Assembly: GCA_002633005.1 (NCBI GenBank)
Contig: NMRA01000385.1
Span: 253,839 to 317,838 of the forward strand
DNA: 64,000 nucleotides
Reading direction: 5' to 3'
DNA from: Phoronis australis
Lineage: Eukaryota; Phoronida; Phoronidae
In this document: positions 10,801 through 25,800 of the stretch, in pieces
Layout of the letters: each line of letters begins with the position of its first letter
How positions within the stretch are numbered: position 1 is the stretch's first letter
Program-made: the position numbers and the translations under genes
Notes under the pieces: generated by a model
What the model was told of the DNA's origin: nothing
Databases searched by the model: none
Seen by the model: the letters and a program-made list of their open reading frames with translations, nothing else

Positions 10801-13800
10801 NNNNNNNNNNNNNNNNNNNNNNNNNNNNNNNNNNNNNNNNNNNNNNNNNNNNNNNNNNNNNNNNNNNNNNNNNNNNNNNNNNNNNNNNNNNNNNNNNNNN
10901 NNNNNNNNNNNNNNNNNNNNNNNNNNNNNNNNNNNNNNNNNNNNNNNNNNNNNNNNNNNNNNNNNNNNNNNNNNNNNNNNNNNNNNNNNNNNNNNNNNNN
11001 NNNNNNNNNNNNNNNNNNNNNNNNNNNNNNNNNNNNNNNNNNNNNNNNNNNNNNNNNNNNNNNNNNNNNCCTTGTATATAAGCTCCGCCCCAGTTGTCAA
11101 TCACTGAGCTGGTGAGCACTCAAGCCATATGACTTACTGAGGCTTGGTCAAATATAGCTAAAAAAACAACTTTGGATTTTCAGAATGATTTTATTTTTCT
11201 TCAGTATACTGTGCATCAAGAATTAAAGATTAGGATGATGTGAAAATGTTAAAAACAGTCAAAATTAATTTTTTTGTGTATCCACCTACCTTAAGACATT
11301 TTCGCCATGTTTGTGGTAGATGCAACAACACATCACTCAATTACACTGTGTAACATTTTGTCTATCCACGGGAGAAGGCCCTTGCCAGAAATTGGCACAA
11401 ATTTGTGAGTGATACTAGAGTATGAGACAAGTCAGTCAAAGACTTACCATGCTTGCCATTTCCTTGGTTTAATTGTAACAGTCGCTTTGCTTAGTCTTGC
11501 TTTGACGAGATCACCCAACCTGGGAATCGAACCAGCACCCCCTGATAAAACAGCAAGTGTCCTAACCATTTGGCTAATGGGCAAATGCTCGTTGGCGGGT
11601 GACTAAATTATGCGATTCAACGAATGTAGGTCACAATTTTTATCCCATGCGCATTGAATCAGTCGAGTCCAATTTGGCCATGTGATAATGTTTTCCGTAT
11701 TCGCCTCACGTACTACTTCAACAATGCCCTCTGACATGGAAAGTTCAAAAGGTAGGTCAATGTCAGCTAGACATCATTGGCCGGTTCGATCATCAAACTT
11801 TCTCAAAATAGTTTGAAGTAACAATTGCAGCAGTATAAATAACACTCAACATGCAATCTTGTCCCAAACGTAACAACTGGTACAAAACTGTTCATTATAT
11901 GACACTTCTGTCTCAGTTTTCAATTGCTAAATATTATATTGTCTGCAACTCATGTGCCCATTCCTTGGTAACTACAATATGTTGTATTTTAACTAGTGTC
12001 GGGGAATGTTACAAGTTCAATGCACAATTACCGTTTGTTTTCATCTTTGCTATCTCTTTTCCAGTAATAAATCCTTACATTTTAAAACTGTTTCTTTTAC
12101 TGGAGAAAACTTGTAACCTAATGTGCATGTACATTTGTGTAGGATGTGATCTGCCACATGAACAGTGAAGTATTTAAAAAATTCAGCCGGAAAAATGAAT
12201 AGGAATTTGAAGCATATGGTATAAATACAATGTGTACCTCGATTGGCGAAGATAAAGTAATGTCCCACGAGACATCATTCTGCCACTCTCAGTATGTTTT
12301 GTGTATTTATCACGCTGCTGCATCATGCACAGGTCCGAGTTATTGATAATTTTTCATAATGTGGAATTGTCGTGAGGACTTGACTAAGACCTTGGGGGTC
12401 TCACGCTCCACCGTCTTTTCTACACTAATTTGAAATTTCTTTGTCCAGTCACACATTGTGGGTCATAAATCAAGATAATGCAAGTCATGTTTCTTCAGAG
12501 AGCTGTTATCACCAAACCATCAGCTTCGCGGGCAATAAAATGTAATCAGCCGAATGGATTTGCGATCCCAGACTGTCCAGAGTTGCCCCACTGACAACTC
12601 CAGATGGTCTCTCACGAGGATTTAATGTTATGTAATCAGAAAGCACAGATTTTTTTCTGTAGTAAGGGTTGTATATTTCATTTGACATTGGGAATTGTAA
12701 ATATTTGATAAACATTATATAGGGATCTTAATAGTATGCTAATGTATTTGAAAATGGTGTTGAGTAACACTTTCTTTGGGGGACCTGATCTAATTATGCA
12801 CCATCAGTATTGCACAGGCTATGGTGTGGCTTTGGTGCTTTGGATGGTGTTTGTTTTATCCGTTATCAGTGCCATTCATCAGTTGACTGAAGGTTTATTG
12901 TGTACCAGTCAGGAGAGTGTTGTAAACATTGTGACTTTTACAGGTATTATGTACGCATGGGTTCTACTTTTACAGGTATTATGTACGCATGGGTTCTACT
13001 TTTACAGGTATTATGTACGCATGGGTTCTACTCCTGGTGGTTACGATCTCACCAATAATACTGACATTGTGCTTAGCTACCGACAAAAGACCTATTGCCA
13101 CACGGGACTCAGTCTCACCCACAATTCTGTGTACTACACCATGGTGACAGCCTCCAACAGAGGTCTTATACCCAAATACGTCAATGGCAGCTCTGATGGT
13201 GGTAAGTTGATTTATGCAAAAATCAACTGGAGACATAAATTGCACAATACTTCTCTTGGAGTCGCTTTGCTGACAGCATAACCAAAAGCATACTTAACAT
13301 ATACAGTCACAATGAATTCTTTTGAATGACTAGAATGCAACTTCGGGAATCAGTGATTTGTAATAAGATCACATTGAACAATTTTAATACCGAATTTTTG
13401 CTGTATTGTAGCTGTGGTCAAAGCTAATAATTTGAGGCATTCCATTCTACCTCTGCAGCATCTCTAAATGTTTTTTTCTTCCCTAATACCGATGGTTCAA
13501 ATTTGGTAGCCAGGCACAATAGTTTTGTTCAATAGACTGTACCCTGCCTGCCAAGAAGAGAATATAATTGCTGGGTGAACCTTGGGTACTGGAACACATA
13601 CTGGATAAGGCTAACATTGATTGTCACAACATTTTAAGACGAATGCAGTGCCATCTGGTGTTATTCCTTGAGTATGTCTGATTGATATAGTTACTTAGTT
13701 TGGCACTCAGGTTTGAATAAATAAATGTGTATGAGTTGGATTCATGATTTTCATAACCTGTTATTTTGGGGATGCTTTTTTAAGCTGAAATTCAGTCGTT

Positions 13801-16800
13801 GTGTTATGTAAGAGGACCAGGGATGTTTGACTCAATTTCTAACAGGTTGAACAACTGGATGTTTGGATATTATTGTAGGAGGTTTTGATTACATTCAAAT
13901 CCATCTGATTGCCACCATAATAATATTCCTTTTTTTTTGGATAGTTTGGCTTCCCATATTTTTGCTGAAAATGTACTACAGAGTAGGATGGTGGATCATG
14001 TCCAAATGGAAGTAGGCCCTACTGTGCAGTGGCAGATCTACGATTTCAGTAAGGGGGGGTTTAGGATTCTAAAGAATCCGAGGCGCGTAGCGCCGAGGAG
14101 AAGGAAGGTCGCGAGAGGGTTTCCCTCCTCCCGTGTAAGATTTTTGGGGATTTTTAGTAGCTAATTTCGTTTTTCTGGCGATTTTTTTCCAGTTTTTATT
14201 TTTGATCCTGTCCCGAGGGGGGGGTTTAAACCCCCTGAACCCCCCTGTAGATCCGCCTCTGCTGTGTAGGTTACAAACATGTTCACACAGTAGCAGCTTG
14301 TGGACAGCTGCAGCAAGTTATTGGAATATTGGATGCGATTGCTCGTGTTACATTGTGCTTAATTAAATGTGCTTGTTGTTCCAGTGAAAGTTGATCTAAC
14401 CCCTCCAGTTCAAGGCAATGTAACAGATAGCAGATTTGGATTGGCTGACCTCAAGTACAGCAGTGATGTTGCTGCTATCATGGCACAATGGGATGGTATG
14501 TGTGGATGTTTCTTTGTATTAATTGTAGTCCGGACTTTTTTTAATATTTAAGAGTAAGCCGTGACAGAATATTTTGATTTGTTTCAAAGTTGAAGAAACA
14601 AAGACAAAATGTAAAACATTCTGCTGGTTTGGTCTAACTGGTTTATGTCTACCAAAGCTGCAACCTCAGCTTTATCGCTAGATGGCGTTACCGCATGGTG
14701 GATGATCTTCAACATCACGTACAGTTCACCAGTTCTGTAACTGAAATGGAGATTTATAAAGGCAATTGGGTTTCACAGCAATTGTAACATGAGGGCTTAA
14801 TGAAATTAAAAGTGTGCTTCCATTGATCAGAGTGTGGCTGACATTGGTTTTTGGATGAATGTAGATACTGCTATGTGCCTCAAAGGGAGAGTTTTGTTTT
14901 TGCACCTGTATCGATATCTTCCAAATTTGACGTGGAAGTTGACAAATATGGTTCTAGTGAGATAAGTTAGGCTAATGGAGATATTCGGACTAATCCAACT
15001 TCTGCCATGTCTCCTACAGGCTCTTTTATTTTTCTGCTCTCGTCATTTTTTAAAAAAATCAACGTGGTTGTGATTTTCTCTGTTGTTGTCTGAGGTAATA
15101 TTATTGATAATCCGCTTGAAGAAGTTTTTGCAATCCTTATTCTGTGGAGTTATCTAATTTGTTGTGCAGTGGGATACTCCATTCATGTGAAAAGTAACTT
15201 TGCAAAATATCTTAACAAGAAAATCACATTTTGTCTTTTTCAACGTAAGCTCATATTGCACTGCAGCATTTGTGATATTTGTGTGTAAGTCAAGGGAATG
15301 TCTTTTCCATGCACTACTTAAGAGTTATTATAATGGCGTATGTTTGCCATCGTTTCTCATTTCTAGTCATGAAAACTTCCTGATTGAGACATACAATTTC
15401 GATTTTCAGGTTTCAGCGATCCAGAGTCCAACATCACAAAGTATAATCTTGATGTCTTTGTGAATGGTGTGCTACTGGAGGCCTTCCCCGGTAGGCCAAA
15501 AACTGAGCGACGGTTTGAGGAACACCATTTTGCGCTAAAGAATTCTGACCAGGTCACAGTTAAGGTGACAGCTGAAAATGGTGCTAGAGCAACCACTTCC
15601 GCTGTCTCTAATGGTTACAAAATTGACTTAACCCCACCTACTCTCGTTAGTATCACGGACACTGACAACCCTGGTGGCAGGTAAAAAATATTGAAGGTTT
15701 TTGCATTCTGACTGTCGAAATCATGTTGTGTGGTTTATTGTACATGGTAATTGTTAATGATCTTATCAGGAATGCAATACTTTAAATGTGCCGTGTTTAT
15801 TTGGCTTGATCCAGCTGTGTTGTGTGAAATCTATCTTGCAAGTACACTGCTTGTGATCTTACCGAATGTATGAAAACCAATGGCTGCAGTTCAAAGCTGC
15901 ATAGTGAAACTGCTCTCAGACAGGAATAATTTATTGCCTGGGGCCAGGCTCAACACATTTTCTCGATCTCATGGCAGGTCATTCATTTTATGCACTGAGC
16001 ATTGTCTCAAACATTATTGAACTGGCAGCTTAGCAATTCTTTTCAATCCCAGGAACTGTTTCTCATTTGAGTGTAAGGAACAAGTTGAGGCCCGCTTTAT
16101 AGCAGAAAGTGCTGCAGATCAAAATAGTTTCTTTCGTGTGTCGCAGGTTTGTACTTGTTTTCAAGCGAGAATGACTGGCTTATCTGAGGACTGGTGAATT
16201 AGGGTTAACTGGTGTTATGCAGATGCTCACAATGATTTCTCACTGTGAATTTTTCCAACAGAAAGGCATTATTGAATTGATCTCATTAGGAATTACTGCT
16301 GAGGATCAAATATCTAGTTTTTCTAAAATGCATACTTCTAAACCTTTGTTACGTCTATGATAAGCCCACTTTTGATTTAGACCACTGACCACTATGAATT
16401 TGATTTCAATTACATTGTTCCTTTCTAAGGTGAGTAGTGATTTCTGGGTTAGCAAATAATTATTGAGACTGTACCCAGTGCTTAAAATGACATACTGTGA
16501 TGAACCAAGTTGTAGAAGCTTTGTCATTTCCTTCGAAGCCTTTAGAAATCACTTCTAACTTGAATATGAAATCAAGTGCAATTTCATAGCAGTAACAGGT
16601 CTAAATCAAAAGTTGCTTTTTTGATGGAAGGCTGGTTTTACAGCATTGCTTTTGTTTAATGAGTGCAGTTACTTGTATTAACCAAAAGATTTCTTTTGAT
16701 ACAGTTATCAAAAGTACGATGACAGACTTTTGCTCTCATGGGAGTATGTGGATGTGGAATCAGGAATTGCAGAGTACAGATACAGTGTGTCACAGCTGTT

Positions 16801-19800
16801 CAATGGAGTCACCGAACAGGTACTGTACAGGTACACTGTATTCACTCATGAGTAGGGTTATTTTTCTTACCGTATATGCATTTTGTATCATCTATGCTTT
16901 AAAATTTCTGGTATCAAATGTGATGGCTATAAAACAGCAAGTTGGTATCTCTAGCTCAAAGGGTTAATCTAGTTGGAAATATGTACCAAATTCTTAATCT
17001 AAGTAATATTTAGTATTAAATAAATTGAATGTTTTCCTCTTTTCTGTTATCAAACTAAAAGCCTTTTTGAGCATAATTTTGTACCTTGGCTGAGATCAGA
17101 AATTTCAATCTATTTCCTTTACCTGAGTTTAAGGAACAATCCCTTTACCATCCCATTTTGTCTTGACAAGGGGCTTTTTCAGTGTTTTTGGGATGAAGAG
17201 CGTTTCCGGATCATGACTTTATAGGAATGCACCCCTGCTTGATACTTTCTGAGGCAAGTAAATGATTTTAGGTTCATCCGTTGGTTGGTACTTATGCCAA
17301 TGAGCCTGTTGGTAATGGATTCATCAGGAAGAACCTTACTATGGCCTTGACTAATGGCGCACAGTACTGCTTCAAGGTGATTGCGATCAACGGAGCACGT
17401 TTGTTCACCCAGCATACTTCACCATGCGTGGTCATTGATGTCACTCCGCCTTCAATGAGAAAGGTAAGGTATTGTTACTGTGGGGGCGCGACCCTATCCA
17501 CTGTGTCAGTGAGTTAGCCACAGGTAATCTGACATAGTGTGTATCAGTAAAGAAGAGTTTGTGGTTAATTAAAGGCATTCAACATGACTTCTTTTTATGC
17601 GTGTTTGAATTGTAATATCACAGGTGCACGTGGGATTACTGGGGGAAGATGAAGAGCTTGATCCCGCTGATCCAAGCAACCCAACAGTTCTACACATCGG
17701 CTCTGAGGGACTCAATGCCTACTGGAGTGGGTTTGACTTCCAGAGTGGTATCTCCAAGTACTTTGTGGCGATTGGGACGACCTCTGGTGGCGATCAAGTA
17801 GTAGCCTGGAAAGACATGGGAATGGAGAACACAGGACTGTTTGCTGATCTGGGATTGCAGGTAAACTGGACTTTAATTTTTATGTCCTTGCAAGAACTTG
17901 TACGACTGTGGATTAGGTCATTTATTTAATTTTGTTTGTTCACACAATACTGATGCAATTTCTGTTGCACAACATGGGTAAGATACTTATTGGATAAATC
18001 AGAAAAAATGACTTGATCTATCCCAAATTGGTTATATATAGATAAACAAAGTTATTTACATTGAGTTGAATTATATGATACAAGAAAGTTGACAAATGTT
18101 TGTCAAAGTCATCTACTAACAAAGTATTTTCATTGAATTAATGAATGATTTCGTGAAGAACATCAGAGTCAAGAGGGTTATCATTCAAACTCATTATTTT
18201 CGACTATCGCAATTCGTAATGAATAAAATATTTAATTCCGTAAATAAGGCATTCTTTCCGGACTGAAGAATTTGCCAAACCTGATTGAATAACTTGGTTT
18301 ATTGATCAGATTCCTGTGTTTAGTGCTGACTTATCAGGCCTGTAAGAATTGGGGGTGCACATACCAAATTGACGTCGTCCAACCTTTGCCCCCCCTCCTA
18401 TGCTGTAACTTCCACCACCTCCCATTCTTTGGATGCCGCCCTTTTTGTACACACATGCCCACCATAGGTGAGTGACAAACCTCAGGTAGCTAGTCATAAG
18501 AACTTGAGTTGCTATTGCAACAAAATTTCACGGATAGTGAGAATGAGGCCTATGGGCTGGGAGCTGGACTGTCTGTCTCAGGTGCAGTAAAGCTGACAAC
18601 TCACGCTAACTGAAGGTATTAAAATACAGATTAGATGAACCAGGATTAGATGAACCAGGTAACCCACTGAACAGCTCGAACATGATTCACTTGAAACAGG
18701 CCACTCACCTGGTACCTATTCGTCCACTTTGGCATTAAGGCCAGGAATAATTTTACTAAAATGGTTCAGTTAGTTTTAGAAAAGTTGCTTTTATTGGGGT
18801 CATGCGTTGAATATAAGTTCTGAAAAGGTGTGGTTCTGGGGTCTGTGGTACACTGCCTTTGGGGCTGTTTCAAAATTCCTTGTTCAAACACTGTTTCTCA
18901 TGTGGAGAATTTCTGGCTTACACTTGTTACTGTTGTGAGTCCCTAAGCTCCAGACAACTTTAAGGATGGGTATTCAGCACACCCTTTGTATTGATGTAGA
19001 TCTGAGCTAATAATGTGGAAGGTAATAGCACTACTTTCTTAACAATGGTGGTTTTTATTACACCCAAATAGGTTTTCTCTGGTATTTGCACAGAGTTAAA
19101 GCCTGCAATGTGGAGAGTAGTTTTAACTTGGTAAATTTTGAATATTTCAAAAAAACTAAAACGTTAATTTGCTTTGAACTTGACAAACGACCATTTCCCA
19201 ATGGAAAGTTGGTTTTAAATATGTTTCACACCTGTTTTCATTACTTTATATTCAAATCTCCTGTCTACATTTTTCTTACTGGTCAGGGTTGCTATCTTCT
19301 TATTTTGTTTTTAAACAAAGTATCAAAACAACTTAGAAGTCAGATAATTGTAAACCTATCCCTGACCTGACTTTTCCAGATTATAGCTACACCATGTCGC
19401 AGCAAACAAAATTACACCTGTCATTACTTCAAGTTCAATGTTTATTAGAACTCAAATCGTAAAATATACAAAAATGCAAACATGGTGGTAGCAAAACTGA
19501 AGATTTGGAACCTCTGGACAATTTCGGTTGCAGTAACTATTAACTAGCCTTTCCTCAGTCATAAAAAATGAAATCACAGCTCTTGCCCACCGTCCAACCT
19601 CATCCACTGCTTGCAGTCTCTCTCGTTGACTATAAAGCTATCTGTCTTCTTGTGTAAAAACACATGGTCCATTACAAATACAATCTAACTATCGAAATTA
19701 GCACATTTCCGCGAATATCAATGATCCGTTTAGTGCACTACTTCTCGAGTAAAGTAGTTCGGCATGCCCTAGACCATAAGTGATGTTTTAAAACTTATTG

Positions 19801-22800
19801 ACATCTAATTTTATTGGTCACTGTGTGTTGTTTGTAGATGTTTCAATGTAGCTTAGTTGTATATTAAAAGAATAATCCACATGGTATTGTTAACTCTGAT
19901 CAGTGTTATTTGTAAATCCGCCGAGTATATCAATACGCACAGTCGTTTATCTTCAATCGTACCCAACGTTCATAGTTTTTAGCTTAATAGTTCATCTATT
20001 TTTAAAAATCGAAAACCATCTGAATACCGCTGTGGTATTTGTTTTTAACGAAAGCTGTTGGTTAATGCATTTTGAAAATTCGCCAGTATGTACAGGCAGA
20101 GATGTTTACTACAGTTTATGGCCAGGTAATTGCACTTAATTGGGTGTGCTCGTACCGGACAAAGTGGTCATCGCAACTGAGTCCGACTATGGCGCCGCTT
20201 AGGAGGATGAGTGATGAAAAGTCACGCATATCTTTAGAAAAGCGTGACTTTCGTGTAAGCGCATTATTCACGGCATGTGGTGGCTGAGGACAAATGATAA
20301 ACAGCGTGTACCAAAATGTTTTCATGCTTCAGTACAAAGCCAAGAGTTCTAATTCAGTGCATGTGGATTGGATTATGTGACCAGGCCTGCTGTATGGTTA
20401 CATCTTGTTTTAATAGTAGGTACGTGAACCATCACATGCTCTGAATATACATGGGACAGGTAAACAAATGACTCAGTTTCAGAACAAAAAATTATTATTC
20501 AATGCTGCTGGAAAACTAAGAAAACATCAAAGAATTGCAAAGATATTCAATCATCCCCACATTAAGGAGCAATGCGTATAATTCTTGCTCTTCTGTGAAT
20601 TTAAATCACTGAACTTGTTGGTGAATCAATGAAGAATGCATTTATTGACATTTGAATTGTGACTACATTTTTGGGACACCCTGTAGAAGTGTTCAAATTT
20701 CATCAATACCTCTGTTTCAAATGATGAGATAAAAATTGCCTTGTGTACTTTGCTATTTGGGTTTAGGATAGTAGAGATTTTCTCAACTTCAGCCTGCAGC
20801 TATATTCAACGAAGCATCATCAATTCTTGCAAGGTTAGCTTCTGTTTGTCAAAAAAGTCATCTGTGAATCAGTCAAATTTCTCTGATACATCAAAATATA
20901 AGTCAGAAGTCAACAAAGTCGTTGTTTATCAAAACAGAATATTATCATCATTTTCTCACAGATTCTATGCGGGCAATTAGGGGAACATGGGAGATGGGGC
21001 AGCCAGGGAACAAGAGAGACATGGACTGTTCCACAAAATTTTCCTAATTTATTTGATGTGTTAACGTAGATTTTGGTTTATTCAAGTGTTAGCTATTATG
21101 GTTTATGAAAATCTCTGAAATCTTAGTTTATGATTGGTAGTACATGTACAGTACTTTGAGTATACTCTAATTGTACCCTGACTGCTGTCTGTTCAGCATG
21201 TGCTAGTTGGTTACAAACAACTCTTTATGATGATCTTCAAATGAAATACTATTCTTATGATACTGTGGGAAAAGTATCGACATTTTATAGTTGTACAACC
21301 TGGGAATTATTCCCTTTGTATAATTCACGAACATTGGCCTTTAAGTTATTCAAACTTCCATCCCTTCAATACAATAACTTTTGGTTGTTTGCGCTGAATG
21401 TCATGATACTGCTGTGCTTTGTGTGTATTAGAAATCTTTTTTAACCTTGTGAATAGTCAACAGTGCCCAGAAAGGCAGAGCTAGGGGCAATTGCTTCGGT
21501 CCGCCTGTCTGAGAGAGGATATATTAATGTTAGGATAGATACATTGTATCATTAAAATATATGTAACTCTCCAACAAGTGACCTTCCATAACGTGAAAGT
21601 TTGTATGATTGTATTAAAACAGGAACATGGAAACAATGCTTTCCATTATTGGGACATGTCTCTCTGTAGGCTGCTTAAGAAGTTATCAATAAGAAAAATA
21701 CGCGTAGGATGGCTACATGGATGCCATCATTGGATACTTTCCAAGGGCTGGGCCCGTAAATACGAAAGGAAACCAGACATGAGCAGCAGTTGATGTTATT
21801 CGTCAGGTTCACAAGTTTTTATCAAGTGACTGAGTTTTGAGGAAAAAAAAGATAGTGACTCCATTATCCCTTGCCAGAGTGTTCCTGGGGAACTACACTT
21901 GTCTGATTCATTCTTCTAAAAGAGGTTATTTAATGAGACTGTGATCTTCCAGCCATTCAGCACCAGTAGCCTCTACTACTACATCAGTGTAAAGTGTGTG
22001 AATGGAGCTGGTGATGAATCCAGCGTGATGACATCCAATAGGATCAAAGTCTTGGCTGGCAACGAGCCTGGTGTGGTGTTTGACGGACGTGTCAAATATG
22101 ATGACGTCAGCTGGCAGGATGATGTCACTTCAGTCGCGATGTCCTTCAAGGGATTCAAGTCTGAAGCTTGCGGTATCATTGGTAAGATCAAGTGGTTGAT
22201 ATGAACTTGCAAGGATACCATTTCCAAACTACTTGAACATTTCTGAATGTCTCATCTCAGTCTAGTTGTATGTCTGTTTTGGCACAAATGACTTGAAACC
22301 AATCCTTGACACCATCTATTTTGTACTCGTGCCTTGAATGCCTTGCCAGTGACTACATGTCATTTGATTGCAAAGTTTACCAAGTTGAACCATATTTTGT
22401 CTTAAAACCTTGTCACTAACATGTAGCACTACGTTTTAGTTGTTTTTACTAAAATGTTATCTTTTTGATCAACTTATAATTAATTATTGCTGGATGTCTG
22501 TGTCTTCATTTTAGGTTATGACTGGGGTATTGGTAGTCAGGCGGGCTACACAGACCTTCAGCCATTCATGATGGAGGGTATTGTGATGGAGACTAACAAC
22601 ACGGGCTATGCACAGGCTAATCTTCACCTGACCAAGGAAAAGGTATTACCTGCTGATTTGTTGTAGTGTTAGAATTTCACCAATAAATTCATGTGCAGAA
22701 TAAGTGAAATATTTTCTCATTTTGCATGAAAATGTGTCACGTTTTTCCCCTTGTGTGGGTGGGCGCAGGTTGTAATTACAGACCGGTGCTGATAGCTTTT

Positions 22801-25800
22801 GGTGTGACAATTGACTGAAGACTAGTTCGAGTTATTCCTTTATTAATCCCGACCGTACGTTCACAAGCCTGCTCAAACAAAACATCTAACGTAATGTCTG
22901 TTTATGCTCCAGCCAGTGCTGCGAAGCCTTGACTTGTGATGAACTTCTGAGACACGTTCAGCAACTGTTACACTCGTTGATTCAATAACCTGCTGTCTCT
23001 ATAGCTGGCTCTCTATTGACTATCGCTGTAACTGCTGATTCTCTTCACTGCAACTCAACTGTAGTTCTGATTAACTTTCTTGAACTTCTGATGAACTGAC
23101 TTGATCTTCTCTTGAACTGACTTGATCTGACTAACACAAACCCGTGCTTGTGTATTTATAGCCTAATGCATTGTTCTGGAACTTTTCATCAATTCAAGCA
23201 CATTCTAGAACTTTCCTGAATCTACCCAACCATTCTACAAACATACACTAGTCTCTAGAATGTTCCAGACTGCATTAATCACTGTCATGCTTGAGTCTTC
23301 CAGAAAGTTCCACACTAGACTGTAGTAAGCAAATTACGTCATCACTGTTCTGACCTCAGTCTTATAGAAAGTTCCACACTATTTTGTAGTAAACAAATTA
23401 CATCATCACTGTACTTAACTCAGGGGTCATGCCAATCAAACAGAATAACAAAACAAAACAATACAACTAAAAATACTGTCAGACTATATTCTGACAGAAA
23501 AGTACAGTCATGGAAAAACCATTTGCTCTTTTTTGGTCTCCTGAATTAGACTTCAACAATGTTTTGTGGTATGAATATCACTTATTGTAGGAATTCATGA
23601 TTGTACGAGGAGCAGTTGCCATTGAATTTCAGCAGTAACGCACCAACATATTTGTGCTACGCTTTGTTTTACCATATGTCCACAGAACCTCATACAAACG
23701 TGGCCTGAGATACTTACAGACATCTGTTGACATGAAGATTACTCTGTGCACATTAAATTTTAGATCCTTGTGCTTTTATTCGAAATAATGCATTTTCACA
23801 AAGCTTGATTTTTGTTCATGCATTTTGCATGCAGTTGCATGCGCCTAAGCTTCACAGAAAAACGTGGTATCATGTAAATGTGCATGTCAGTTGTAGGCAG
23901 AGACAACTTTGGCGCATAGATGTGCATGCCACTTGTAGGCATAGAAACCTTGGTAATATTTAGATGCACATATCATTTGTAGGTACAGACAATCTTGGAA
24001 TTTAGATGTGCATTTCTTAAACTGGGTGTTTTTGTGTCATTATCATTTTTCCTTTCTGAGTGCTAAAATTAGATCTAGTTAAAATGTTAATTGAAAAATG
24101 TGAAGATCTACCATTTTGTAAACTATTAGATGTCTAGCTGCACTCACATGCTATTTAAAAATTTGCTGCTAGGCTTCATTGTAGTGAGTCGCAAATATTA
24201 GCATACATTAAAATGTAGATACAGCTTCAAATGTAGGAGCATGTCATTAGGTAATGGCCATTTAAATGGGTCCTACATTTTGAGAACCTGCTTTCGTCTC
24301 TGAATAACAGGTATCAATTGAAAGTGGTTCTAAAAATATGGGGCCCATATAAGTGATTATTGCCAGAACATGCATCAATATGCGCATGTGAGGTACACTT
24401 CATGTAGTCAAATATAATTATGCCAGTTTGTCAACATTCATAAAGACATTGGGTTAGAATTCTCATAATGTTATTTTTGGCAGGCTTTTGTGACTGTACG
24501 AGCCATCACGGGTCATAACTGTCATGAAGACATCGTTGTGTCCGAATCTGACGGATTCCAGCTGGATTCTACACCACCCACTTTGGAACTGAAGGAGTTT
24601 GGTACAGTGGTTGAGCTAAGCGACCCTCATCGTGTAATCTATGAGTCCAAGGAAGCAGACATGTTGAGTTTCCAGTGGAACAGCACGGATTATGGTAGGT
24701 CGAACTTCAATTTAATTTTCATTAGTGCCCGCAGACAATCATTACGGTGCACACCATTTTGACAAATTCCGTAGGTGTAATCATGGGCGACGCACCATAT
24801 GGGGCTGGGGGGCTATAGCCCCACTTTTTATAGTGCTGCGCTGCCCACGATCTCCGGGCAATGCACCACAGGGGGACTTGGGGCTATAGCCCAGCTTTTT
24901 TCAGTTCTGTACTGCCCATGATAGTAACTTATCTCTGTTTGCCAAATTAGTGTCCACTATCCATAGACTTATTTGTTGTCTGCTTTTGTATTAACTTGAA
25001 CTTCGCATTGAAAATTGTGCTTCGCATTGCTGAATATGATTTCCATGTTGTAACGTTATTCTTCTTCACAACAGTGTAAAGGGCGATTAAAAGCACTTGC
25101 AGGTCTGTTTGGGTACAAATTTTAAAAGATGTTTCAATACATTACCCTTAATTGCAAACAATCTCACTGTGGATACGTCAAGGAAATTCATTTCTCATGT
25201 AACTGGTTTCACTGAAGTGTTTGATTATTGCCATATTGCATTCCAAACTGAATAACTTTAAAGTTAAGCTACAATTTTGTTTCATGTTTCATTTCTAAAT
25301 ATTTTCATTGATATTTCAACAGGAATTGAAAACAAAACTATGTACTACCGTGTGGGGAGTCTTCCTGGGACAGGAGACCTCCAAAACTGGAAAGCCACCA
25401 CTGAGTACCATATGCCACTGGGCACGGTTAAACTAACCCAAGGACAACTGGTAAGAACCATGCTAATCTAGAATTGAATTTTGATGGTTGTTTTAAAGTA
25501 TACCTCTCTATGAAAATGGTTATTCATTCCAATCTTTAGTTGTTACAGCTAAAGGCAAATACAGAAGTGTTTAAAATACACCCTCTGCTACAGATCGATT
25601 GGCATTTTTTTGATATATAATGCCCCGTTTAGTGTCATTTTGCAGGTGATGTTCAAACTGATAAAAAGTGAGACCATTTGAGACCTAGAAGAAATCACAT
25701 CAGTTGAACGATTGTTTGAAACACGAATGCCGCCACAAAGTTTAACGTGAGGGTAAAAGCACATTGCGCTAACGATGAGAACATAATTACCGAAAAATTG

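Noticed and set aside
10307-11119. Long open frames on both strands over 10307-11119
   Set aside because: They exist only because the N gap has no stops. No real codons support them.
12736-13007. Upstream extension of exon 8 as coding
   Set aside because: The frame crosses three acceptor copies and does not fit the module pattern or the phase of exon 7.
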